Assembly (NCBI RefSeq): GCF_025642155.1
Contig: NZ_CP106798.1
Coordinates: forward strand, 5,084,001 to 5,148,000
DNA: 64,000 nt
DNA from: Streptomyces sp. HUAS 15-9
GTDB taxonomy: Bacteria > Actinomycetota > Actinomycetes > Streptomycetales > Streptomycetaceae
Reading direction: 5' to 3'
The notes beneath the pieces are model-generated. The model searched no databases. It had not been told where the DNA came from and saw only the letters and a program-made list of their open reading frames with translations. Below are positions 35,491-44,539 of this stretch, in pieces (position 1 is the first letter of the stretch; every line of letters begins with the position of its first letter). Position numbers and translations under genes: made by a program.

Positions 35491-36990
35491 ATGTCACAGC
35501 AGACCGAACAGCAGATGGACCAGCAGACCGAGCAGCACAGCGAACCGACCACCGCACGCCGCGGGCAGGTCGTCTGGGCCCTCGTCATCACCAGCGTCGC
35601 CGGATTCATGGCGTCCCTCGACAACCTCGTCGTCACCACCGCCCTGCCCTCCATCCGCAAGGATCTCGGCGGAGCGCTGGACGACCTGGAATGGACCGTG
35701 AGCGCCTACACGCTCACCTTCGCCGTGCTGCTGATGTTCGGCGCCGCGCTCGGCGACCGCTTCGGCCGCCGCCGCCTCTTCCTCGCCGGGCTCACCGTCT
35801 TCACCGGCGCCTCCGCCGCCGCGGCCATGGCACCCGGCATCGACTCCCTCATCATGGCCCGCGCGGTCCAGGGCGTCGGCGCCGCCGTGATGATGCCGCT
35901 GACCATGACCCTGCTGACCGCGGCCGTGCCCGCCGCCAAGCGCGGCATGGCGTACGGCATCTGGGGTGCCGTCAACGGCCTCGCGGTCGCCTCCGGACCC
36001 CTCATCGGCGGCAGCCTCACCGAACACGTCTCCTGGCACTGGATCTTCTGGCTGAACGTCCCGCTCGGCCTGGCCCTGCTGCCGCTCGCCCGACTCCGTC
36101 TCGCCGAGTCGTACGGCGCCGGCGCCCGGCTCGACATCCCCGGCACCCTGCTCGCCAGCGGCGGTCTCTTCGGCCTCGTCTACGGCCTGGTGCGCGGACC
36201 CGCCGACGGCTGGACCAGCTCCCTCGTGCTGACCGGGCTGATCGCGGGCGTCGCCCTGCTGGCGGCCTTCGTGGTCCACGGCTCCCGCGCCAAGAACCCC
36301 ATGCTCCCCATGCGGCTCTTCCGCTCCCGCGCCTTCGCCGGCATCAACGCCGCGAGCCTGCTGATGTTCCTCGGCATGTTCGGCTCGATCTTCCTGCTCA
36401 GCCAGTACATGCAGGGCGTCCTCGGCTACTCGCCCACCCAGGCCGGCCTGCGGATGCTGCCCTGGACCGGTATGCCGATGCTCGTCGCGCCCATCGCGGG
36501 CATCCTCTCCGACCGCATCGGCGGCCGCCCGGTCGTCGCCACCGGACTGTTCCTGCAGGCGGTCGGGCTCGGCTACCTGGCCTACGTGGACACGGCCGGC
36601 GCCTCCTACGCCGCTCAGCTGCCCGCGCTGATCATCAGCGGTATCGGCATGGCCCTCTACTTCGCCCCGGCCGCCAACCTGGTGATGTCCAGCGTCCGCC
36701 CGCAGGAGCAGGGCATCGCCTCCGGCGCCAACAACGCGCTTCGCGAGGTCGGCGGAGCGCTCGGCATCGCGGTCATGTCCTCGATCTTCTCGGCGCAGGG
36801 CGGCTACGAGTCCGCGCAGTCCTTCGTCGACGGACTGCGGCCCGCCCTGGTCACGGGCTCCGGAGTGGTCGCCCTGGCCGCCTTCGCCGCCCTGGCGATC
36901 CCGGCCCGGCGCCGCGCCGCCCGGCTCGCGGTGACGAACGAGCAGGTGACGAACGAGCAGGCGGCGGTGCTGGAGCCCGTCGCCGGCTGA
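35491..36990 (+). CDS. MFS drug exporter, DHA2 (EmrB/QacA) family
   Basis: 499 residues with about 14 transmembrane helices, as in DHA2 proteins. SLDNLVVTTALPSI (TM1), GAALGDRFGRRRLFLAG (motif A) and AVQGVGAAVMMPLT (motif B-like), with AYGIWGAVNGLAVASGPLIG (motif C), are all present. GGGGGAG lies just before the ATG. Likely a proton-coupled multidrug efflux pump regulated by the adjacent TetR protein. Confidence 0.92.
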   Translation: MSQQTEQQMDQQTEQHSEPTTARRGQVVWALVITSVAGFMASLDNLVVTTALPSIRKDLGGALDDLEWTVSAYTLTFAVLLMFGAALGDRFGRRRLFLAGLTVFTGASAAAAMAPGIDSLIMARAVQGVGAAVMMPLTMTLLTAAVPAAKRGMAYGIWGAVNGLAVASGPLIGGSLTEHVSWHWIFWLNVPLGLALLPLARLRLAESYGAGARLDIPGTLLASGGLFGLVYGLVRGPADGWTSSLVLTGLIAGVALLAAFVVHGSRAKNPMLPMRLFRSRAFAGINAASLLMFLGMFGSIFLLSQYMQGVLGYSPTQAGLRMLPWTGMPMLVAPIAGILSDRIGGRPVVATGLFLQAVGLGYLAYVDTAGASYAAQLPALIISGIGMALYFAPAANLVMSSVRPQEQGIASGANNALREVGGALGIAVMSSIFSAQGGYESAQSFVDGLRPALVTGSGVVALAAFAALAIPARRRAARLAVTNEQVTNEQAAVLEPVAG

Positions 36991-37014
36991 CACCTCCGGC
37001 GGTCCGATGACGGA

Positions 37015-37064
37015 CACGCGCGCGTGGGGCCCCGTTCTCCGGAACGGGGCCCCACGCGCGCGTG
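37015..37064 (+). terminator. Perfect 23-bp stem-loop between the MFS exporter gene and murB
   Basis: Arms 37015-37037 and 37042-37064 are perfectly complementary around TCCG; each arm begins or ends with CACGCGCGCGTG. It closes the exporter unit 25 nt past its stop, and murB begins 69 nt later. Confidence 0.85.
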
Positions 37065-37132
37065 CAGGCAGTGAAGGCATACGGCGAGCCACCCGGCCGG
37101 GGCTGTCACCGGTGTCTCGTAGTCTTGAGCGC

Positions 37133-38188
37133 GTGCAGGAACTCCACGACGCCCCCCTCGCCCCGCTGACCACCTTCCGGCTGGGCGGTCCAGCGACCCG
37201 GCTCGTCACCGCGACCACCGACGCCGAGGTCGTCGACGCCGTTCGCGAGGCCGACGACAGCGGGACGCCGCTGCTGGTCATCGGCGGCGGATCGAACCTC
37301 GTCATCGGCGACAAGGGCTTCGACGGCACCGCCCTGCGCATCGCCACCGGCGGATTCGAACTGCGCGGGACCACCCTGGAGCTGGCCGCGGGCGAGGTGT
37401 GGACCGACGCCGTCGCCCGCACCGTCGAGGCCGGGCTCACCGGCATCGAGTGCCTCGCCGGCATCCCGGGATCCGCGGGCGCGACACCGATCCAGAACGT
37501 CGGCGCGTACGGCCAGGAGGTCTCCTCGACCATCACCGAGGTGATCGCGTACGACCGGCGGGAGGGAAGGACGGTCACCCTCACGAACGAGGAGTGCGCC
37601 TTCTCGTACCGCCACAGCCGCTTCAAGGCGGACCCCGCGCGCCATGTCGTGCTGCGGGTCCGATTCGAGCTGGAGGACGCGGACGGGCTGTCGGCCCCCG
37701 TCAAGTACGCCGAGACGGCCCGCGCCCTCGGGGTCGAGCCGGGCGACCGGGTGCCGCTCGCCACCGCCCGCGAGACCGTCCTCGAACTGCGTGCCGGGAA
37801 GGGCATGGTCCTGGACGCAGAGGACCACGACACCTGGTCGGCCGGGTCCTTCTTCACCAACCCGATCCTCACCCACGAGCAGTTCGCCGCGTTCCACGCG
37901 CGCGTGCGTGAGCGGCTGGGCGACGGCATCGAGCCGCCCGCCTACCCTGCGGGCGACGGCCACACCAAGACCTCGGCGGCCTGGCTGATCGACAAGGCGG
38001 GCTTCACCAAGGGATACGGCACCGGGCCCGCCCGCATCTCCACCAAGCACACCCTCGCCCTCACCAACCGGGGCGAGGCCACCACCGAGGACCTGCTCGC
38101 CCTGGCCCGCGAGGTCGTGGCCGGCGTCCGCGCGGCCTTCGGGATCACGCTGGTCAACGAGCCGGTGACCGTGGGCGTCAGTCTCTAG
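37133..38188 (+). CDS. murB: UDP-N-acetylmuramate dehydrogenase
   Basis: 351 residues, the FAD enzyme that reduces UDP-GlcNAc-enolpyruvate to UDP-MurNAc in peptidoglycan synthesis. Motifs are LLVIGGGSNLVIGDKGFDG (FAD pyrophosphate loop), GSAGATPIQNVGAYGQEVS, the catalytic YRHSRFK, and AGSFFTNPIL with the active-site serine. The GTG at 37133 gives the standard N-terminus (APLTTFRLGG); frames reaching further upstream run through a terminator hairpin. Cytoplasmic, stand-alone. Confidence 0.95.
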   Translation: MQELHDAPLAPLTTFRLGGPATRLVTATTDAEVVDAVREADDSGTPLLVIGGGSNLVIGDKGFDGTALRIATGGFELRGTTLELAAGEVWTDAVARTVEAGLTGIECLAGIPGSAGATPIQNVGAYGQEVSSTITEVIAYDRREGRTVTLTNEECAFSYRHSRFKADPARHVVLRVRFELEDADGLSAPVKYAETARALGVEPGDRVPLATARETVLELRAGKGMVLDAEDHDTWSAGSFFTNPILTHEQFAAFHARVRERLGDGIEPPAYPAGDGHTKTSAAWLIDKAGFTKGYGTGPARISTKHTLALTNRGEATTEDLLALAREVVAGVRAAFGITLVNEPVTVGVSL

Positions 38189-38272
38189 GGGCCGTGGCAC
38201 GGTCTCAGGAGCGGAATTTCCGTTGCCGACGGCCGCGCCCGACCGTGACCCTGAGGGCATGAGGCCCCCTAT

Positions 38273-38947
38273 ATGCAGCTGAGACTGCGCCAGTTCCGCC
38301 CCCGGACGGGACCCCACGAACACCGGGTCGTCCAGCCCCGGCAGCCCCTGCGCCACACCTCACTGCGTGCCCCGGACCCCATCGGCCGGCTGTACGGCGA
38401 CCACGACGGACTGAACCGGCTCGCGGGCCTGTTCTCCTTCGCCGCCTACTCACGCCACACGATCGTCCATGTGCCGCTGCGGGACGCGGTCCCGTCGGAC
38501 GAAGGCATCGGGGAACTCGTCGACCTCGTCCTGGTCCACCACGCGTACGGACTGCGCGCCGGCACGTGGCCCGCGCTGCGCCGTGCGCTCGGAGCCGGCA
38601 CCCCGCTCACCGTCCGCACCGACGAGGCACGCACGGCGCGGGACGCCGCGTCCTGGCGCGGCCGTCAGCAGCACGCCGGCTTTCGCGACGAGCTGCGGCA
38701 CACCACCCACGCCCGCACGTTCTTCCTGTTCGGCAGCCGGGACGTCTTCGCCGAGACGGCCACGTCCCTCGCCTACGCGGCGGGCTGGGGGCCGCGCCAG
38801 AAGCGGGTCGCCGAAGGGTACTCACGCATGATGGCGAGGCTCCCCCTGGTCGAGCCGCCCGGCCCTGGCGGTGGGCACCCCGACGAGGTCCTGGTCTGCT
38901 TCAAGGCGTATCCGCCCTACGCCCACTTCAAGAGGCCGGGCCGCTGA
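38273..38947 (+). CDS. Conserved hypothetical protein
   Basis: 224 residues, arginine- and histidine-rich, no signal peptide or membrane helix evident. Hydrophobic strand-like segments such as TIVHVPL, VLVHHAYGL and TFFLFGS suggest a compact alpha/beta protein. I do not recognise a family. The last 20 nt overlap the end of the convergent adenosine deaminase gene. Codon usage is typical for the neighbourhood, supporting a real gene. Confidence 0.7.
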   Translation: MQLRLRQFRPRTGPHEHRVVQPRQPLRHTSLRAPDPIGRLYGDHDGLNRLAGLFSFAAYSRHTIVHVPLRDAVPSDEGIGELVDLVLVHHAYGLRAGTWPALRRALGAGTPLTVRTDEARTARDAASWRGRQQHAGFRDELRHTTHARTFFLFGSRDVFAETATSLAYAAGWGPRQKRVAEGYSRMMARLPLVEPPGPGGGHPDEVLVCFKAYPPYAHFKRPGR

Positions 38948-39968
38948 GCCAGTCGTCCACGCCCGCCAGCAGCTTCGTCTTCACGTCCTCCGGCGCCGCC
39001 GAACCCCGCACCGACTGCCGGGCCAGTTCCGCCAGCTCCGCGTCCGTGAAGCCGTGGTGCCGGCGGGCCAGCTCGTACTGCGCGGCCAGGCGGGAGCCGA
39101 AGAGCAGCGGGTCGTCGGCGCCCAGGGCCATGGGGACGCCCGCCTCGAAGAACGTCCGCAGCGGGACGTCCTCCGGCTTCTCGTAGACCCCCAGCGCCAC
39201 GTTCGACGCGGGGCACACCTCGCACGTCACGCCCCGGTCCGCCAGCCGCTTCAGCAGCCGCGGGTCCTCCGCCGCGCGCACACCGTGCCCGACCCGCGCC
39301 GCGCTCAGGTCGTCCAGACAGTCGCGCACCGACGCCGGGCCGGTCAGCTCGCCGCCATGCGGCGCCGCGAGCAGGCCGCCCTCGCGTGCGATGTGGAACG
39401 CCCGGTCGAAGTCCCGCGCCATGCCCCGCCGCTCGTCGTTCGACAGCCCGAAGCCCACCACGCCCCGGTCGGCGTAGCGCACCGCGAGACGGGCCAGTGT
39501 GCGCGCGTCCAGGGGGTGCTTCATACGGTTGGCGGCCACCAGCACGCGCATGCCAAGGCCGGTGTCGCGGGACGTCGTCTCCACCGCGTCCAGGATGATC
39601 TCCAGCGCCGGGATCAGACCGCCCAGGCGGGGTGCGTACGAGGTCGGGTCCACCTGAATCTCCAGCCAGCCCGAGCCGTCCCTGAGGTCCTCCTCGGCGG
39701 CCTCCCGGACCAGGCGCCGGATGTCCTCCGGCTCTCTGAGGCAGGAGCGTGCCGCGTCGTACAGCCGCTGGAAGCGGAACCAGCCCCGCTCGTCCGTGGC
39801 CCGTAGCTTCGGCGGTTCCCCGCTGGTCAGCGCTTCCGTCAGCGCGTCGGGCAGACGTACGCCGTACTTGTCGGCCAGTTCCAGGACGGTCCCCGGCCGC
39901 ATCGAGCCGGTGAAGTGCAGATGCAGATGGGCTTTCGGCAGCTCAGAGACATCACGTACACGCTCCAT
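38928..39968 (-). CDS. Adenosine deaminase-like protein
   Basis: 346 residues. The first zinc motif is PKAHLHLHFTGSMRPGT; later ligands and catalytic residues appear as AAPHGGELTGP (His/Glu), RVGHGVRAAEDP and MALGADDPLLFGS. The order and spacing fit the adenosine deaminase family, which deaminates adenosine to inosine in purine salvage. The ATG at 39968 is preceded by AGGATCC; a longer upstream frame is improbable. It converges with, and overlaps, the hypothetical gene on its left. A substrate other than adenosine is possible. Confidence 0.88.
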   Translation of the reverse strand: MERVRDVSELPKAHLHLHFTGSMRPGTVLELADKYGVRLPDALTEALTSGEPPKLRATDERGWFRFQRLYDAARSCLREPEDIRRLVREAAEEDLRDGSGWLEIQVDPTSYAPRLGGLIPALEIILDAVETTSRDTGLGMRVLVAANRMKHPLDARTLARLAVRYADRGVVGFGLSNDERRGMARDFDRAFHIAREGGLLAAPHGGELTGPASVRDCLDDLSAARVGHGVRAAEDPRLLKRLADRGVTCEVCPASNVALGVYEKPEDVPLRTFFEAGVPMALGADDPLLFGSRLAAQYELARRHHGFTDAELAELARQSVRGSAAPEDVKTKLLAGVDDWLSGPAS

Positions 39969-40049
39969 TCCAGGATCCTGCCGTATGCCCGTGCCGTGTC
40001 GGTAGCTGTTTCCTCGAACGTGGTCTTGCTCGCACACGGAGACGAAGAA

Positions 40050-40081
40050 GCGGGCCGCCCCCCGACAGGGAAACGGCCCGC
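40050..40081 (-). terminator. Hairpin after the aminotransferase gene
   Basis: GCGGGCCG (40050-40057) pairs with CGGCCCGC (40074-40081), followed in the leftward direction by the deaminase promoter region; next to it lies CACGCGCGCGTG (40082-40093). Confidence 0.55.
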
Positions 40082-40119
40082 CACGCGCGCGTGAGGCAGT
40101 GGATCTACTACCGCTGACG

Positions 40120-41346
40120 TCAGTCCCGCGCCTCCGCCAGCAGCTTCTGGATCCGGCTCACGCCCTCGACGAGATCCTCGTCACCGAGGGCGTACGACAG
40201 CCGCAGATAGCCGGGAGTGCCGAAGGCCTCGCCCGGGACGACCGCGACCTCGGCCTCCTCCAGGATCAGCGCGGCCAGCTCGACCGTGGTCTGCGGGCGC
40301 TTGCCGCGGATCTCCTTGCCGAGCAGGCCCTTGACCGACGGGTAGGCGTAGAAGGCGCCCTCGGGCTCCGGGCAGAGCACGCCGTCGATCTCGCCCAGCA
40401 TCCGCACGATCGTCCTGCGGCGGCGGTCGAACGCCTCGCGCATCTTCGCGACGGCCTCCAGGTCGCCGGAGACGGCGGCCAGGGCGGCGACCTGGGCGAC
40501 GTTCGACACGTTCGAGGTGGCGTGCGACTGGAGGTTCGTGGCGGCCTTGACCACGTCCTTCGGGCCGATGATCCAGCCCACGCGCCAGCCCGTCATCGCG
40601 TACGTCTTCGCCACACCGTTGACCACGATGCACTTGTCGCGCAGCTCGGGCAGGAGGGCGGGCAGTGAGGTGAACTTCGCGTCGCCGTAGACGAGGTGCT
40701 CGTAGATCTCGTCCGTCAGGACCCACAGGCCGTGCTCGGCGGCCCAGCGGCCGATCGCCTCGGCCTCCTCCTGGCTGTAGACGGCGCCGGTGGGGTTGGA
40801 CGGGGAGACGAACAGGACGACCTTCGTCCTGTCCGTGCGGGCCGCCTCCAGCTGCTCCACGCTCACGCGGTAGCCGGTCGTCTCGTCGGCGACGACCTCG
40901 ACCGGGACACCGCCGGCCAGGCGGATGGACTCCGGGTACGTCGTCCAGTACGGCGCCGGGACGATGACCTCGTCGCCCGGGTCGAGGATCGCGGCGAAGG
41001 CCTCGTAGATGGCCTGCTTGCCGCCGTTGGTGACCAGGATCTGGGCCGGGTCGACCTCGTAGCCCGAGTCCCGCAGCGTCTTCGCGGCGATCGCGGCCTT
41101 CAGCTCGGGCAGCCCGCCGGCCGGCGTGTAGCGGTGGTACTTCGGGTTCTTGCAGGCCTCGATGGCGGCTTCGACGATGTAGTCCGGCGTCGGGAAGTCG
41201 GGCTCACCCGCGCCGAAGCCGATCACCGGACGCCCGGCGGCCTTGAGGGCCTTGGCCTTGGCGTCCACGGCGAGGGTGGCGGACTCGGAGATCGCGCCGA
41301 CTCGGGCGGAGACCCGGCGCTCGGTGGGAGGGGTTGCAGCGCTCAT
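40120..41346 (-). CDS. Pyridoxal-phosphate aminotransferase (aspartate aminotransferase type)
   Basis: 408 residues, fold-type [16 protein letters not shown] (N-terminal active-site loop), [23 protein letters not shown] and [19 protein letters not shown] with the PLP-binding lysine in AKTYA are typical of class Ib aspartate aminotransferases. The ATG at 41346 gives the standard start [16 protein letters not shown]. It transfers amino groups between aspartate and 2-oxoglutarate; related enzymes accept prephenate. Monocistronic, before tRNA-Trp. Confidence 0.92.
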   Translation of the reverse strand: MSAATPPTERRVSARVGAISESATLAVDAKAKALKAAGRPVIGFGAGEPDFPTPDYIVEAAIEACKNPKYHRYTPAGGLPELKAAIAAKTLRDSGYEVDPAQILVTNGGKQAIYEAFAAILDPGDEVIVPAPYWTTYPESIRLAGGVPVEVVADETTGYRVSVEQLEAARTDRTKVVLFVSPSNPTGAVYSQEEAEAIGRWAAEHGLWVLTDEIYEHLVYGDAKFTSLPALLPELRDKCIVVNGVAKTYAMTGWRVGWIIGPKDVVKAATNLQSHATSNVSNVAQVAALAAVSGDLEAVAKMREAFDRRRRTIVRMLGEIDGVLCPEPEGAFYAYPSVKGLLGKEIRGKRPQTTVELAALILEEAEVAVVPGEAFGTPGYLRLSYALGDEDLVEGVSRIQKLLAEARD

Positions 41347-41608
41347 GGGGCCCATCGTTTCAGACGGGAAACGACACCGGCACGCCGGTTTCACAGACTG
41401 AACGGCATCCGGCCGACCACTGAACAAGAGTCCGGATCCGGGCCGCCGCCAGGACGATCTTCCGTCCGGTGAGACCGAGCGGACACATTCTGTTCGACGC
41501 CGGGGCCCGGACCACGTACACTCCTACCTCGTTGGCCTTCGGCGGCCGCAGTTCAGCCGGTGCACACCGAGCACCCGGTCGGATGCGGTAAGTTGGGGGA
41601 AACGCCAA

Positions 41609-41681
41609 AGGGTCGTAGCTCAATTGGTAGAGCACTGGTCTCCAAAACCAGCGGTTGGGGGTTCAAGTCCCTCCGGCCCTG
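41609..41681 (+). tRNA. tRNA-Trp (CCA)
   Basis: Acceptor AGGGTCG/CGGCCCT, discriminator G as usual for Trp, anticodon loop TCTCCAAAA (CCA), T-loop TTCAAGT; 73 nt. It sits immediately upstream of secE, a conserved actinobacterial arrangement. Confidence 0.95.
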
Positions 41682-41787
41682 CTACACACACCGCCAGGAT
41701 GTGTGCGCATGTACGTACAGCATTGCACCGCCGTGCGGCTCAGAACCGGGCGCGGCACGGCCACGACCCGGGATCAGGTGAGGACGA

Positions 41788-42075
41788 ATGACGGACGCCG
41801 TGGGCTCCATCGACACGCCTGATGCTCAGGACGAGGTGTCGGAGTCCAAGAAGAAGGCCCGCAAGGGCGGCAAGCGCGCCAAGAAGGGCCCGCTGAAGCG
41901 CCTCGCGATCTTCTACCGCCAGATCGTCGCGGAGCTCCGCAAGGTCGTCTGGCCGACGCGCAACCAGCTGACGTCGTACACCACTGTGGTGATCTTCTTC
42001 GTCGCCATCATGATCGCGCTGGTGACCGTGATTGACTATGGGCTCAACCACGCGGCCAAGTACGTCTTCGGCTGA
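41788..42075 (+). CDS. secE: Preprotein translocase subunit SecE
   Basis: 95 residues. A charged N-terminal tail rich in Lys is followed by [20 protein letters not shown], the conserved amphipathic SecE motif, and one transmembrane helix ([20 protein letters not shown]). It joins SecY/SecG in the Sec translocon. Followed by a hairpin before nusG. Confidence 0.95.
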   Translation: MTDAVGSIDTPDAQDEVSESKKKARKGGKRAKKGPLKRLAIFYRQIVAELRKVVWPTRNQLTSYTTVVIFFVAIMIALVTVIDYGLNHAAKYVFG

Positions 42076-42087
42076 GCCAAGAGCGAA

Positions 42088-42114
42088 GGGCGCCGTGGTA
42101 CCGGCGCCCGTTTT
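42088..42114 (+). terminator. Hairpin between secE and nusG
   Basis: GGGCGCCG (42088-42095) pairs with CGGCGCCC (42102-42109) and is followed by GTTTTCG. It could limit read-through from the secE promoter into nusG. Confidence 0.6.
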
Positions 42115-42155
42115 CGCATGTTCCACCTCTATGTATCCAGGAAGAAGCAGCCATC

Positions 42156-43022
42156 GTGTCTGACCCGAACCTGAACGACGACGCCGCTGAGCCTCGCGGG
42201 GCTGCTGCCGAGGCGGTGGACGACGAGCTCGACATCGTCGAGGGCGCGGACGAGCACGACGAGTTCGAGGCTGCCGAGGCCGAGTCGGGGGAGCCGGCCG
42301 AGGAGGCCGCTCTGCACGTCGAGGACGAGGACGGCGAGGACATCGCGGCCGACGAGTCGGCCGCCCTGGTCGAGGAGGTCTCCGAGGAGGAGCCCGCCGA
42401 GCCCGTCGACCCGGTCCAGGCCCTGCGCGAGGAGCTCCGCCTGCTGCCCGGCGAGTGGTACGTCATCCACACGTACGCCGGCTACGAGAACCGCGTGAAG
42501 ACCAACCTGGAGCAGCGCGCCGTCTCGCTGAACGTGGAGGACTACATCTTCCAGGCCGAGGTGCCGCAGGAAGAGGTCGTCCAGATCAAGAACGGCGACC
42601 GCAAGACGATCAAGCAGAACAAGCTCCCGGGCTACGTCCTGGTCCGGATGGACCTGACGAACGAGTCCTGGGGCGTCGTCCGCAACACCCCCGGCGTCAC
42701 CGGCTTCGTGGGCAACGCCTACGACCCGTACCCGCTGACCCTGGACGAGATCGTCAAGATGCTCGCCCCGGAGGCCGAGGAGAAGGCCGCCCGCGAGGCA
42801 GCCGAGGCCGAGGGCAAGCCCGCTCCGCAGCGCAAGGTCGAGGTCCAGGTGCTGGACTTCGAGGTCGGCGACTCGGTCACCGTCACCGACGGCCCGTTCG
42901 CCACGCTGCAGGCGACCATCAACGAGATCAACCCCGACTCGAAGAAGGTCAAGGGCCTGGTGGAGATCTTCGGCCGCGAGACGCCGGTCGAGCTCTCCTT
43001 CGACCAGATCCAGAAGAACTAG
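42156..43022 (+). CDS. nusG: Transcription termination/antitermination factor NusG
   Basis: 288 residues. An acidic N-terminal extension (about 1-95), normal for Streptomyces NusG, precedes the NGN domain ([40 protein letters not shown]) and the KOW domain ([19 protein letters not shown]), ending in SFDQIQKN. NusG binds RNA polymerase and modulates elongation and termination. The final codons and stop form part of the 14-bp repeat where a mobile element has inserted; the reading frame is preserved. GTG start after GGAAGAAG. Confidence 0.96.
   Translation: MSDPNLNDDAAEPRGAAAEAVDDELDIVEGADEHDEFEAAEAESGEPAEEAALHVEDEDGEDIAADESAALVEEVSEEEPAEPVDPVQALREELRLLPGEWYVIHTYAGYENRVKTNLEQRAVSLNVEDYIFQAEVPQEEVVQIKNGDRKTIKQNKLPGYVLVRMDLTNESWGVVRNTPGVTGFVGNAYDPYPLTLDEIVKMLAPEAEEKAAREAAEAEGKPAPQRKVEVQVLDFEVGDSVTVTDGPFATLQATINEINPDSKKVKGLVEIFGRETPVELSFDQIQKN
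43009..43022 (+). other. attL core of the integrated element (nusG 3' end)
   Basis: TCCAGAAGAACTAG encodes the last nusG residues and its stop. The identical 14 bases recur at 48035-48048. Integrase and excisionase genes lie just inside, the usual order next to an attachment site. Confidence 0.85.
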
Positions 43023-43039
43023 CTTCACGATCATCTGAA

Positions 43040-43079
43040 AGAGCCCCTGACCAGCGGTTTCCCGTTGGGCAGGGGCTCT
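43040..43079. terminator. Terminator at the element's left end
   Basis: AGAGCCCCTG (43040-43049) pairs with CAGGGGCTCT (43070-43079). It serves nusG after integration and the convergent integrase gene. Its loop contains AGCGGTTTCCCG, shared with the terminator beyond attR. Confidence 0.8.
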
Positions 43080-43097
43080 GTCGTGTCCAGGGGGCCG

Positions 43098-44345
43098 TCA
43101 CTGGGCCGTGGGGCGCCTCCGGGCCTTGCGGTAGACCGCATCCACGGCCTTGCGAGTTCGGGTCTCGCTGGTCGGCATCAGGTGCGTGTACGTCCTGAGA
43201 GTGAATCCAGGGTCGCCGTGCCCCAGATAGGTGCTCAGTGCCTTGACGTTCTCTCCGGCGTCCAGGAGCACCGAGGCGTAGAAGTGCCTCAGCGCGTGCA
43301 TTCCGTCCTCGCGGGCTTCCTTGTACCGCTCGCCAGGACCAGGGACCGGGATCACTCCGGCCGCAGCAAGAGCGGGCTTCCAGACGTGGGCGTTGAAGTC
43401 GTTCCGGCGGAGCGCCGAGCCGTCCTGAGTGCTGAAGTAGAGAAGCTTGGTCACCGGTGGACCGTCCGAGCGCAGCCAGGGCAACGTGATCTCAACCGGC
43501 GGGACGGCCGTTATGTGAGTCGCGAGCACGGCCGCCACAGAGTCGGGGAGAGGAATGTCCCGGAGCTTGTTGTTCTTGGGCGGTGCGAAGATCAGGTGAC
43601 CGTTCACCAGCTTCACCTGTTGCGTGACGTGCAGCACACCGGCCAGCGGATCTACGTCGTCAACGGCTAGCCCGAAGATCTGACCTTGACGGAGGCCGCA
43701 GCCCGCGCCGAGGTCGACCATGGCCCCGAGCCGATCGGGCATCCCGGACCGGACCGCGAAGACGCGATCAGGTGACCAGGGTGTGACCCGTCCGGGGGAT
43801 GGCTTGGGTGGCCGAACCGAACCAGCACGGCACGGGTTCCGGGCCAGGTAGCCGTCATCCACGGCGGCCGAGAGCACGGCCGAAACGTTCCCGAAGATCA
43901 CGCGCCTGTACGAGCTGGCGGCCCCGGTGTCCTCCAGGAGCCGAGCCCAAGACCGGATGTGTGAGGGCTGGAACGAGGCCAGCGGCCGACTGCCTAAGTA
44001 CGGGAAGACGTGGAGCCGTAGCCGACTCTCGACCGCGACCCGGGTAGCCGGATCGGTCGTCTGAGAGGCCAACCAGTCTTCGGCGTACTTCCTGAACGTG
44101 ATCTTTCCGGCCGTAGGGTCGATGTAGTGGCCGCGTGACATGTCCGCTTCGATGTTGGCGAGCCACCGCTCAGCCTCGCGCTTCTTGCGGTCGGGGAAGC
44201 TCTTGGACTTCTCCGTGCCGTCCGGGGCGACGTACCGGGCCCGGTAGCGGAGACCGACGCCGTACCGGTCGGTCTTGACCTTATGGATCTTCCCATCCGG
44301 TCCGGCCTCGGCCTTGTACCAGCGGTCTTGGACGTGTCCGGCCAT
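43098..44345 (-). CDS. int: Site-specific tyrosine recombinase (integrase)
   Basis: 415 residues. A core-binding SAM-like domain (about 65-170, with FRKYAEDWLASQT) precedes the catalytic domain: first Arg in GAGCGLRQGQIFGLA, the HxxR in HALRHFYASVLLD, the second His in STYLGHGDPG and the nucleophile Tyr in LRTYTHL. All R-H-R-H-Y elements are present, so it should be active. The ATG follows the xis stop with a one-base overlap. It integrates or excises the element at the nusG 14-bp core. Confidence 0.93.
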   Translation of the reverse strand: MAGHVQDRWYKAEAGPDGKIHKVKTDRYGVGLRYRARYVAPDGTEKSKSFPDRKKREAERWLANIEADMSRGHYIDPTAGKITFRKYAEDWLASQTTDPATRVAVESRLRLHVFPYLGSRPLASFQPSHIRSWARLLEDTGAASSYRRVIFGNVSAVLSAAVDDGYLARNPCRAGSVRPPKPSPGRVTPWSPDRVFAVRSGMPDRLGAMVDLGAGCGLRQGQIFGLAVDDVDPLAGVLHVTQQVKLVNGHLIFAPPKNNKLRDIPLPDSVAAVLATHITAVPPVEITLPWLRSDGPPVTKLLYFSTQDGSALRRNDFNAHVWKPALAAAGVIPVPGPGERYKEAREDGMHALRHFYASVLLDAGENVKALSTYLGHGDPGFTLRTYTHLMPTSETRTRKAVDAVYRKARRRPTAQ

Positions 44346-44539
44346 CAGGCGGCCCCTTCCATGAGGGACTCGACCCAGGCCCGTACGTCCTCGGGGTCGA
44401 AGCGGAGGTGACGACCGACGCGGAAGCCACGCGGCCCGGTGCCCTTGCGGCGCCACTGGTACACGGTGTCGACGCTGGGCAGACGGAGCATGACCACGAG
44501 GTCTTCCGGGGTCAGGTACTGGTCCGGCAGGCGCCTCAT
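44345..44539 (-). CDS. xis: Excisionase-type helix-turn-helix protein
   Basis: 64 residues. YLTPEDLVVMLRLPSVDTVY followed by QWRRKGTGPRGFRVGRHLRF is a MerR-like excisionase HTH (helix_turn_helix_17). The ATG at 44539 overlaps the rep stop (ATGA) and has GGAGG 8 nt upstream; a GTG two codons earlier is too close to that site. It is coupled to int and would direct excision. Confidence 0.88.
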   Translation of the reverse strand: MRRLPDQYLTPEDLVVMLRLPSVDTVYQWRRKGTGPRGFRVGRHLRFDPEDVRAWVESLMEGAA

